This document shows positions 55,464 through 64,000 of a stretch of 64,000 bases of DNA, piece by piece. Numbering within the stretch: the stretch's first letter is position 1; each line of letters begins with the position of its first letter. The DNA is from Toxorhynchites rutilus septentrionalis. Lineage: Eukaryota > Arthropoda > Insecta > Diptera > Culicidae. A program made the translations under genes and the position numbers. Below the pieces are notes generated by a model that saw only the letters and a program-made list of their open reading frames with translations, was not told the origin of the DNA and did no database searches. The stretch lies in the NCBI RefSeq assembly GCF_029784135.1, contig NC_073746.1, positions 98,239,015 to 98,303,014 on the forward strand, read 5' to 3'.

Positions 55464-57278
55464 ATGAAGATACAACTACCATTGCGCGCACAGCGCGGAG
55501 AATCGTCGATTATGGAGGTAGGTTTCATATGGTGTACCATAGTTCTTTATAACAATACTCGCTTTTTAAGGCTCAGTCTGGTGAAGAGGATAGCTTTCAA
55601 TGGGACGATGGCGAAAAACGAAGGTAAAATTTGTTGGCTTCTGAACTACTGGCTACTGAACAACTTATTCAGGCTGGAATCACTCAACAGGTGGACGCTT
55701 CGCAGTTGGTGCCAACCCTCGTTAGTTCCTATTTCAATAATACTTGTTCTTATAGTAATGGTGGTTTTGTTGCCACTGTTAGATAGCAATGGAAAGGGCT
55801 ACCTCCGATCAAAAGTGAAACGCGTTACGAAAGATGTTTGCTCGGAAGGATGCAAGTGAGTTTTGTATAAATACTAATCGAACTACTAAATTACTCCGCG
55901 TCTAGTATACAGTTAGTGGAGAGTATACCTGAAGGATTGATTTATCCAGCTGGAAGTCCAACATTTATGTCAACTTACGATGCTTGGAAGCACTTACTCG
56001 AGCTGGGCAAAAACACGCTCGAAATAGGATCCTTTTATTGGACCCTCAGACGGGACGAAGTCTATAATCACTCGAGCGCATGGCAAGGTGAAGACATATT
56101 TAAAACCATTGGCGATAAAGGAAAATCTGGTAATATTTCGATAAAAATCGCCCAGAGTATACCCACGTCGGCAAATCCGGACATTGAGACGGGAATATTT
56201 GAAAGCATGCATGCGGCAAAAGTGCGCTCGGTAAACTTTCCACGCCTGTTCGGGGGTGGAGTACTCCACACCAAAGTTTGGATAGCAGATAGAATGCATT
56301 TCTATGTGGGCAGTGCGAACATGGACTGGCGATCGTTGACTCAAGTCAAGGAGCTCGGAGTATTGGCTATTAACTGTTCCTGTTTGGCAACTGATATAGC
56401 CAAAATATTCGATGTAATGACACGAACTTTGTTCTAGATACGCGTGATGAAAACCGATTTTCAAACTTCACAGGTTTACTGGGATATGGGAGTTCCTAAC
56501 GCTCAAATTCCTTCGCAGTGGCCCAGTGCTTATTCCACTAAATACAACATGGATAATACTCTGTCCGTTGAAACGAATAAGTTCAAAGTGGACACCTATT
56601 TTTCAGTAAGTGATCCTTTTGTGGGTTTCAATCGGTGAAATTAATACTTTCCATGTAACAGAGTTCACCTCCTCCGATGTCTACCAAGGGTCGCTCCCAT
56701 GATTTGGATGCCATCACCGACGTGATTCGACGGGCGGAAAAATTCATTCACATATCAGTAATGGATTATTTTCCACTTACGCTATATACCGCCAAACCCC
56801 AGTGAGCAGAGCCTTCCTTCAACAATGACCTTTTTTTTCAAACGCAGTTCTAAATTACAGATATTGGCCAATTATCGATGATGCCCTGCGAAAAGCAGCA
56901 ATCGAACGGAAAGTTTCCATCCGAATGCTGATTTCGCACTGGAAACACTCACGTGGATCCGAGCAATACTTTTTGAACTCGCTCAAAGCCCTTTCGGGAA
57001 GTGTAGCCGGTGTGCAGATTGAAGTGAGGCGATTTATTGTCCCAGCGAGCGAGGATCAGGGAAAGATACCATTTGGAAGAGTGAATCACAATAAGTACAT
57101 GGTTACTGATAACACTGCTTACATCGGTACTTCTAACTGGTCGGGTGACTACTTCATTGATACCGCTGGAATCGGTATGATTATGTCCTCTTCCCCATCC
57201 AATGGCACCATAGTGCAAGACCTTCAAGCGGTTTTCGAGCGAGATTGGAACAGTGAATACGCCGTTGATGTTGATTAA
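55464..57278 (+). CDS. PLD3: Phospholipase D3-type protein (PLD3/PLD4 family), seven exons
   Basis: Exons read from splice signals: 55464-55517, 55571-55623, 55673-55855, 55906-56413, 56474-56605, 56662-56801 and 56861-57278. They total 1,488 bases (495 codons plus stop) with all junction phases consistent. Each intron is GT...AG and only 49-60 bases long, as in many insect genes. For the last intron I chose the acceptor at 56,860, because the one at 56,847 leads to a stop. The protein has a short cytoplasmic tail, a signal anchor (SLVPISIILVLIVMVVLLPL, residues about 53-72) and two phosphodiesterase motifs: HTKVWIADRMHFYVGSANMD and HNKYMVTDNTAYIGTSNWSG (the HxKx4D...GSxN/GTSN pattern). Human PLD3 is about 490 residues. 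In vertebrates PLD3/PLD4 act in lysosomes as 5'-to-3' nucleic acid exonucleases rather than classical phospholipases; the same is inferred here. Confidence 0.92.
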
Positions 57279-57432
57279 TCCGGACTAGTTTTATTAGATC
57301 GAATTGCACAATTTTTCCGAACAACTATACCGAATTAAATACTAGCTCATTTGTTCTTTGACAGTCCGAAACCGCTTTAAATATAATTGTTTTCGTCTCT
57401 GATACCACTACTGGTTTCGTTATGAAGTTATT

Positions 57433-57552
57433 GGGGCTGCCCACATACCACGTGGACAGAAAAAGCACTATTTTAGACACCCCCCTCCCCCTCCGTGGAC
57501 AAACGTGGACATTTCCTATACCCCTCCCCCTGTTGTCCACGTGGACAATTCT
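57433..57552. mobile_element. Short MITE with GTGGACA-rich ends
   Basis: It starts GGGGCTGCCCACATACCACG, followed by TGGACA, and has several more GTGGAC/GTCCAC words. It ends near GTTGTCCACGTGGACAATTC. A second, partial copy at 60,038-60,111 ends CCACGTGGTATGTGGACAGT, the inverse of this left terminus, so the family has 26-bp inverted ends. The right terminus of this copy is truncated. Confidence 0.6.
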
Positions 57553-57815
57553 TAACTCGGACATTTTGTAGCATAAACTGACGTAAACTGGCTGAGCTGC
57601 TTAAGTTTTGGAGAAAATCAAACAATGAAATCAAGGGCTTCGTTAGTGGAATTGAGTTAGTCGAAATCATCGAAGAAAAGCTAAAGCGAAACAATACCTC
57701 AGTGAAAAATCGATATGGATATCATGCTGTTCAAAATACTAAAATGGTGTGTGGGGTTATGTAGTTTTGATTTGATCAACACCTAAATTGCTCAAACTAA
57801 TAGACGTGCCTAATA

Positions 57816-58110
57816 CAGGTTGGACTCGATTATATACAGACTCGATTATATGTGATTCGGTTATATACAATTTTGGACTCGATTATATACAGTTTGAAAT
57901 AATTTTTTTTACATTTCAAATATGACTTATTTCAAGGAAAAATGTAACCTTTCAACGTGAAATTTAAGTGGTGAGGTAAAAACGTGATTTTTTTTAAATT
58001 TTTGCTTGAATTTTCACCAGCGAAATTAAGAAAGATAGAAGTTGGATGTCAAAGAACAAATTGTAGAGCGAATAAAGAGCTTTAATTTGAGTGATAGAGT
58101 CAATCAAATT
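57816..58110. repeat. CTCGATTATATACA repeat cluster, related to 354-415 and 1,547-1,620
   Basis: GACTCGATTATATACA occurs several times between 57,832 and 57,894. At 58,030-58,070 AAGTTGGATGTCAAAGAACA and the next TTGTAGAGCGAAT match 1,558-1,598. This is a second, uninterrupted-looking copy of the repeat that surrounds the MITE complex at the left end of the window. Confidence 0.6.
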
Positions 58111-58975
58111 TAATATGAATTTTTAGGATAAAATTAATAATAACACATCAGAAATTCCTAAATTCCTAAATAGTTTTCACTTCTAAATGGATTTGATCCT
58201 CTAATTTTGATGTTCTACTATTATATCCTATACTAAATTTTCTCACCTTTCAAATGGAAGCAACAGAATCGTCTTCCGTAGCGTCCTTTTGAATGTAGAG
58301 CTAGTTCGAGGCGACAGAGTCCGAAACAAAAAAAAAAAGTTCTATAACTCTGTCATTGTTGCAATTCGAACATATGCGTAGAAGGATTTTTTTCATCAAA
58401 TCCTGAGAGATTCTGTATAAATTTATTTCTTTCATGTGAGAAAGGTGTTTTCTAACTATAAGGGTATGAATCAAAAATTAAATTCTTCTTCTTTTATATT
58501 CAAATAACGACAAATATATGCATAAAAACGAATAAAAAAATTGGTTTTTGACTCTATTATATACAGGATCCACGCAACTTAAAAACTCCATCATCGCAGA
58601 ACTTCTTTGATTTTTTTTCGTCAAAAGACTGCGCAACGTGCTTTTTATGATATCCAATGAATCGAAATTCTTGTTCTTTAATTATCTTTTCCTCCGTCCC
58701 GAACAAATGATAATCTGAAGATGCAATATCTGAAACAAAGAAAGACTTTCTCCTGGTGGAGACAGGCTTCGAGGATAGCTAACGGAGGTCATTTGGTTAG
58801 CTCAAAGATTTTTTTTTTCACTCAATATTGTTATGAATGCTTAGATTTTGCATTACCAGTCACGATTTGCTTCAAAACTGTGAGTTTGGAAATACGAGAT
58901 GACGGAAATTCGATCCATTAAATGTTTTCTGCTGAAATATTTTTATTACATGTTTGCACCTCATTGTTAGTCCAT
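58111..58975. other. Intergenic sequence, nothing recognised
   Basis: AT-rich; the short frames (for example 58,721-58,921) show no family features. GACTCTATTATATACAGGATCC near 58,550 is probably the far end of the repeat above. Confidence 0.3.
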
Positions 58976-59050
58976 TAACGCGTTATCCGCGATTTTCGTT
59001 ATTCGCGGTGACCTTGCCAGACTTTCACGGATAATCTGGGTTCTACTGTA
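58976..59050. repeat. Half copy of the pogo-type MITE
   Basis: CGCGTTATCCGCGATTTTCG and on to GGTTCTACTGTA match the right half of 4102-4403. The left half is missing. Confidence 0.75.
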
Positions 59051-60037
59051 TTTGTAATGAAGCTGCTAATTCATGTGTCGTGTACTGAGGATTATTCTTA
59101 ATCAGCGTTTCGATTTGATTATCATTAACAGGGCCTTACAATTTCACAATAGTGCTATTCTCTCTTCACGCTCAATCAAGAGAACATCACTTCAGCTTCG
59201 TACAGTCTCGTTTCATTTCACGTTCATTTCCTTCATCCATCATACTGAAGCGAAATAATCAAATCGTCAAATGAAAATGAAAGGTTCTTATATCGAATGA
59301 AAATGTCTTATTTCAAATGAAAATTTCATTGGAGCTCCAATCGTATTCACTAAAAGTAATGAAAATGACTATATGAATATGCAGTATGCCAGCAGGCGTA
59401 ATCATTTATCGGATCTGGTTGTAAGACTAATATACCCTCATATGCCCCTTTTAATTCCACTAATCTAAAATCTAATTTTGAGAAATTAAAGGATAATAAA
59501 TAAGGCAGTTTCAATCGTCGTGTAAAAGCGTCTGCTTCAAAGGAAACGACAGTAAAACGAAAACGAAATAGAAGCATCGATGTTTCAGTATGCGTAGTGA
59601 ATACACACAATCGAAATTGAAATTGGCTGAAGAGAAAGGAAGAAGTACAAAATCATTTCCATCTTTTAGTTTCGAAATTGTCGAGCCCTAACTAATGATT
59701 CATTAGTGACGGCATGAACTTTCTGAGCAACGCAATTGAAGCGTAATCCAGAACGAAGTAGAGCATCACTGCTAACAACACTTCTCGAGAGATATATTGC
59801 GTGTATCCATAAAAGAATTTGTTGTTTGTATTCCATTTTCGCGAAGCCTTGGAAGCCTTGAAAGCGAAACGGTTTTTTCATCAAGAGCGGAAGTTGAACC
59901 GAAAACCCCATCTAGGAAAACAAAGTCTTGTATTTTCAATATTACAACATTCTAACATGCTTTTACGGTATCTTCATCCTATCATTTCGTCGTTATCCTC
60001 TTAAACTAATGAGAATAAATCGGTCGCTCTCCCCTCA
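59051..60037. other. Intergenic sequence, nothing recognised
   Basis: Contains repeated AAATGAAAAT words near 59,265-59,330. No gene is supported. Confidence 0.3.
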
Positions 60038-60111
60038 TCGTGGACAAGAGTGGACATTTTCGTAACCCCTACCCCCTCCTAAAGTTGTCCACGTGGTATG
60101 TGGACAGTCCC
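60038..60111. mobile_element. Partial GTGGACA-type MITE
   Basis: ATCGTGGACAAGAGTGGACA and on to GTATGTGGACAGTCCC match the right part of the 57,433 element and supply the terminal bases missing there. Confidence 0.6.
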
Positions 60112-60930
60112 TTGTTTCGGCCTAGCGAGTTTTTATATATTGTGAGTATGGAAAAATATCAGAGTGACTAAGCAATGGGCAAATAAAAGTTAAAACGTGT
60201 TATGATGATGTGAAGAAAATTTCCAGAAATCAGTTATATCATAGCTTTAGGCCGGAAAATAAAAATTATACAATCGTAAAATGATTCTCGATAACGGAAG
60301 GACATTCTGTGGAACTGTAAAAGTAGCTTTAAGCATGTTTTATGTCTAAAATGAAAAAAATATATATGGAGAATATAACAGATGAACTTATTTTATTCCG
60401 AACCTGCCATATGCATAGCTAGAAACCATAAGATTGTCTTTTAAAAATATTGAGTCTAATCAAAGTTACGTTGAAAAACATTCGAAGACATGTTGGTTAA
60501 AACTCTTAAACATAACATGGGTAACTCTTAAACATATATTTTTATCATAATGATGTATTTGGAAAAGTTGTTGAAAATTATAAGCAAATTCATAAAATAA
60601 CACGACAAACATATTAATTAACATGACAAACATATTAAAAGAGCTTATTCACTATAAAAAAGTCAATAAATTAGAAATCTTTTTTTTAATATCTCGAGAA
60701 TGGCTGCATTTAGCAGGAGATATATGAAGAGCTTTTTTGTTTTGAAATCACATCAGAATTCATAATTTGTTCCTAAAAAATATTGTTAACATACAAGTTT
60801 CGAAAATTCATAAAACATCGATGTTCCGCAAAGTTCCTCAAAATGTGTACCGGTAAGTTTCTTCGGTTTTGCAACAGATGGCGTAACTTGATTATTATTT
60901 CAGTGAATCAAATTTTTCAGATATTCGTTG
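60112..60930. other. Intergenic sequence, nothing recognised
   Basis: Strongly AT-rich, with direct words such as ACATGACAAACATATTAA near 60,600-60,640. No coding region is supported. Confidence 0.3.
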
Positions 60931-60934
60931 GAAA

Positions 60935-61429
60935 ACTACCGACATTGTGCGTCTATTCCAGTAGATGTCAAAAAATTGAAGCGTAAACAACATAGTTTTT
61001 TGCCTCTTCGCATATGTCGAATTTCGTACCAACGAGAGTGTTTTTGCATTACGGGGGACCTTGTTTTTCCATTACGGGGGACCTCTATCGATGACAATTG
61101 ATGCGTTTGAGCCGTGCACTGAAGGAAAAACGGCCACAATACGAGCAAAGACACGAAGTTATTTTGCAGCACGCAATGCTCGGTCGCATGTCGCGAAACC
61201 GGTCAAAACATACTTGGAAACGCTGAAATGGGAGGTCCTATCCCACCCGCCGTATTCTTCAGACTTTGCTCCGTCCGATTACTACCTTTTTCGATCGTTG
61301 CAACATGACCTGGTTGACCAGCACTTCTCTAATTTTGATGAAGTCAAAATATTCCGTAAAGGGATCCGTGAATTTCCAGATAGATGGGAAAAAGTTGTGA
61401 CTGGCGATGGGCAATACTTTGAATATTAA
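60935..61429 (+). pseudogene. mariner-type transposase, C-terminal half relic
   Basis: In one frame from about 61,175 it reads NARSHVAKPVKTYLETLKWE, HPPYSSDFAPSDYYLFRSLQ and ends REFPDRWEKVVTGDGQYFEY at 61,429. The third catalytic Asp (APSDYYLF) is present. Just upstream the frame that encodes RPQYEQRHEVILQH is out of register by one base, and the change falls exactly at the expected second Asp (near 61,172). The N-terminal half is missing. Confidence 0.85.
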
Positions 61430-62201
61430 ATTTGTAACCATTTTTGCAGAATAAAGCAATAACTTTTGAAAAAAACGATGAAACTTATCGGTGATCCTAT
61501 TAGTTTTACCATCTTAGACTAATTTTTTAAATTTTCTTCATGACTTATATTCTATCTGAAACATTTTTTTAAAAATTAAAAAATACACATTTTAGATATG
61601 GAAAATAAAGTTTTTTTTTTTAAATAAAAAAGAGTACTAATTTTTTTTTCTCAGTGTATATTTTTTCACGTTTTAACATCAATACTCTATACATCTTTTT
61701 AAGACACTATTTCGGTGCGGCTCATAGTTTTTGAGATATAAATTATCAAAGATTCCTCTTACTAAACTAATTACGCCCTTTTCAAAAGTTACACTTGAGT
61801 CAAAAAAATTCCAATTACTGTGGAAAACTCACATTTCCTCCAACACAAACGAAATTCAAACTTTCATACATACACTTCAGTAGAATAAATTTGTAAGGTT
61901 AGATCGAACAAACTACGGGTTGTTGTATCTAACCGGAAGCTTATGCACATTTGATACTAAAATACAGAATATATATTTCTTCTCAGTGGCGTAGCGAAAA
62001 GGGGGACCAGGATTAGTATACAGCCACTTCGGATAACAAAAATCGCGGATAGCGCCATAGAGTACTGAAAATGAAGTACAAACACGAAAATAAGATATTT
62101 GAGCATGAAAACTATGTTTAATCAATATAGAAATTATTAAACTATCAATACCAATGATCGGATAATGTGAAAGCCATGACCAAACTAAAAGGGCAAGAGA
62201 A
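61430..62201. other. 3' flank of the mariner relic and intergenic sequence
   Basis: No gene seen. 61,990-62,060 contains GGATAACAAAAATCGCGGATAG, reminiscent of pogo-type MITE interiors. Confidence 0.3.
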
Positions 62202-62348
62202 GGCGATCTGGCGTAGTGGTAACATACATGCCTCTCACGCTAAAGGTCACGAGTTCAATTCTCACTCCCGACATTCTTCCAAAAATGGAAGTAAAAGTGA
62301 CGAACCAGCCAAATGAGTTGAAAGTCACTATAATACAGATAAAAAAAA
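62202..62348 (+). mobile_element. tRNA-derived SINE
   Basis: The head GGCGATCTGGCGTAGTGGTA has a good A box (TGGCGTAGTGG, 62,209-62,219) and a B box GAGTTCAATTC (62,251-62,261) at RNA polymerase III spacing. A body follows (CATTCTTCCAAAAATGGAAG, then GTAAAAGTGACGAACCAGCC) and an A-rich end (GATAAAAAAAAGG). A tRNA-like head joined to an unrelated body and an A-rich tail is the SINE plan. A free-standing tRNA is unlikely because the 3' acceptor side does not pair well. Confidence 0.7.
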
Positions 62349-63195
62349 GGGCAAGAGTCCACCATTCACTGACATATTTCGGGAAGTTATAAAGAGCTTA
62401 CTATAGAACTTTAACGGATAATCGGGATTCTACTGTATTCTATTTTTCAAAAAACAAATCCTTCAAGATTTCAAGTGAACGACACCCGTCACTCGAACCA
62501 CACTATTCGTAAACTTTAGTGCGGAAGTAGTAAAGGCAAATTCTCCAGTTCTCCTTTCACACTCTAAATTTTTGCTCCCCATGCAAAGATTCATTTATTC
62601 CATTACATACCAGGTATGAAACCCGATATTCGGCTTCATTCAAAGTGGTTTCCATCAATACATTTTTCCCATCTCTCTGAAAATTTGTAAATGTTACGCC
62701 AAAAGATCCGCTGTTACGTATCGTGACCTGGCGAGGGCACCCATATAACCAACCGTTCTCAAGCCTTTGTTTTTGTTTTTTATAGAAAATCCAATTTATC
62801 TAACTAAGAAACATATTTATTATACTCTAAGAAAAAGCAAACAAGCAAACAAAAAAATAAAAAAATGTTCAAGCGTCTCGAATTAACAGCAACAATTATA
62901 TCGTCGAAGTCAATATATTTAGCACATTCACCGTTCAATCGACAACGATGATAATCAATATCACAGAAACACAAACGATTAGTAACAGCTTCAACTCACT
63001 GGAAGATTTGACAGTGTTTCAGGGAAGTCTCACTTCACGATGAACTGTCACGCATCTAATACAGTCATATGATTGACATTATCCAGGTGAATTTGTTATC
63101 TCTAGAAAAAGCACCCTTTTCGAAACATTTGTTATCTCTAGAAAAAGCACCCTTTCCGAAACATCGTCGTAGAAAATTGCCAGTTTGATGTGCTG
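62349..63195. other. Intergenic sequence with a pogo-MITE end fragment
   Basis: 62,412-62,436 (ACGGATAATCGGGATTCTACTGTA) is another right end of the pogo-type MITE. At 63,098-63,166 the segment TTTGTTATCTCTAGAAAAAGCACCCTTT occurs twice in tandem (about 39-bp period). No gene seen. Confidence 0.45.
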
Positions 63196-63790
63196 AGCTT
63201 GAATTGCTTCAGAAACTTCGACCATCTTTACGTATTTAGTACATCGCACTTGAATTTGTATTCAAGTTAACGGCAGAATCGCACAAAACTTCGATAGCTG
63301 AGTTCAACCCTTGTATGTCATGGGAAAGATCCATAAGATCGGAAAATGGGTTGCACATAAGCATGGCGAAAGCCAGCAGCAAAACCGAAGAATTACCCGT
63401 GGAATGTGGCTTACCAGATACAAAAGGAAGGCATTTCCACATCGGATTGTGAATGGGGATGAAAAGTGAATTTATTTTGAGAATCCTATGTGCCTCAGCC
63501 TTCAGGTAAGTTCAGAGTAACCATCAACATTATTTGCATGGCAATGCTCTGTGTTTGATGGATCAGAATATGCTATGAGTTACTCATACTTGGCAACAGC
63601 AAACGAACAGTTTGAATCGATCTTTGGGTGAAAAACGACCAGCGTACCAAAATAGCAACAAAGTATGATTTTGTTGCATGATAATACTCCATCACACATA
63701 GCAAAACTGGTCAAGAAAACGATTGAGCCATGATTGGGGATGGAAAACTCTTTCATATGCGGCTTACTCACCTGACCATGATAAGCAAGG
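63196..63790 (+). pseudogene. mariner-type transposase relic
   Basis: Scattered over three plus-strand frames: GMWLTRYKRKAFPHRIVNGDEKWIYFE-like text (first catalytic Asp in the GDEKW box, near 63,440-63,475), and, at 63,675-63,715, MILLHDNTPSHIAKLVKKT (second Asp in HDN). A degraded WENSF...AYSP segment follows. Many stops and indels. A different copy from the 61-kb relic, because both contain the HDN/NARSHVAK region. Confidence 0.75.
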
Positions 63791-64000
63791 CATAGTGAAG
63801 GGGGGAGGGGGGAGGTGGACCAGGGGGAAATCCGCCCCAGATGTCTCCCTCAATGGGGTGACAAGTTTTTCGAAAAAAAATCCTTCATGTTTTTTGAATG
63901 AGCGTCACGCATCAGTGATGGGATGGGGAAAGATTGTTGATTTGAGTAACGATTCTTCATCAAATGGAGAGTAACGGATGAGATTTCATGAAGTTATTTT
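63791..64000. other. Right edge, nothing recognised
   Basis: A G-rich patch (GGGGGGAGGGGGGAGG near 63,800) and an accidental frame. No feature supported. Confidence 0.3.

Noticed and set aside
57433..60111. A single 2.7-kb DNA transposon bounded by 26-bp inverted repeats
   Set aside because: The subterminal GTGGACA core is repeated in the same orientation at both places, which fits two short MITE copies better than one long element, and no transposase lies between.
62202..62275. Functional tRNA gene
   Set aside because: A and B boxes are present but acceptor-stem pairing is poor and a SINE body with an A-rich tail follows.
1..64000. CRISPR arrays, bacterial operons or an endosymbiont contig
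   Set aside because: Introns, LINEs, LTR elements and mariner relics across the whole window mark a eukaryotic nuclear genome. No regularly spaced direct repeats with unique spacers were seen, and SGS is flanked on both sides by mosquito-type transposons.
1..64000. Endogenous viral elements (flavivirus- or rhabdovirus-like), which are common in Aedes
   Set aside because: None of the open frames resembled viral polymerase, nucleocapsid or glycoprotein motifs. The only reverse transcriptases belong to the gypsy and LINE elements.

Overview
The window looks like a stretch of a culicine mosquito nuclear genome, most likely Aedes. The base composition is AT-rich, genes are sparse and intron-bearing, and there are many nested transposable elements (TEs). 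Three genes are mosquito salivary types: a roughly 10-kb intronless salivary gland surface (SGS) gene, a 34-kDa-family secreted protein, and a small secreted protein resembling the Aedes 23.5-kDa/LIPS-2 type. The species assignment is an inference from gene families, not from alignment.

Layout. 0-6.2 kb: a mosaic of MITEs and decayed mariner-superfamily pieces, including a 927-bp element with CCCAGCAAACATT ends, a partial second copy of it, a 219-bp MITE and a pogo-type MITE. 6.2-15.2 kb: a complete-length Ty3/gypsy-like LTR retrotransposon (LTRs at both ends, TCTT target duplication). Its gag and pol are broken, its integrase core is deleted, and a 5'-truncated LINE sits inside its reverse transcriptase with a 14-bp target duplication. 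15.5-16.5 kb: a 0.93-kb inverted-repeat element. 17.3-27.3 kb (minus): an intact SGS gene, with the architecture of bacterial Tc/RHS toxins and known from the literature to be shared by mosquitoes and Wolbachia. 29.2 kb: a mariner relic. 31.7-33.2 kb: two convergent secreted-protein genes with only 68 bp between their stop codons. 33.6-42 kb: an old inverted-repeat structure holding a split Tc1 transposase and a DD41D transposase relic. 42.1-42.5 kb: a minisatellite. 42.6-50.8 kb: a large imperfect palindrome built of about ten short repeat modules, with an outward-facing TATA plus initiator pair in each arm, invaded by a LINE that carries only ORF1. 51-54.5 kb: a broken intron-bearing gene fragment, a LINE reverse-transcriptase relic and a Tc1-like relic. 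55.5-57.3 kb: an intact seven-exon phospholipase D3-type gene whose splice sites I resolved to one open frame of 495 codons. 57.4-64 kb: MITEs, two mariner relics and a tRNA-derived SINE.

Functionally, only four loci look like working host genes: SGS, the 34-kDa protein, the LIPS-2-like protein and PLD3. The first three point to saliva and blood feeding; PLD3 is a lysosomal-type nuclease family member and probably an unrelated neighbour. Nearly everything else is TE-derived. The most unusual structures are the two fold-back arrangements sharing a GACGTAG...CTACGTC motif at their arm borders, the Tc1 gene split at 33-bp inverted junctions, and the ORF1-only LINE.
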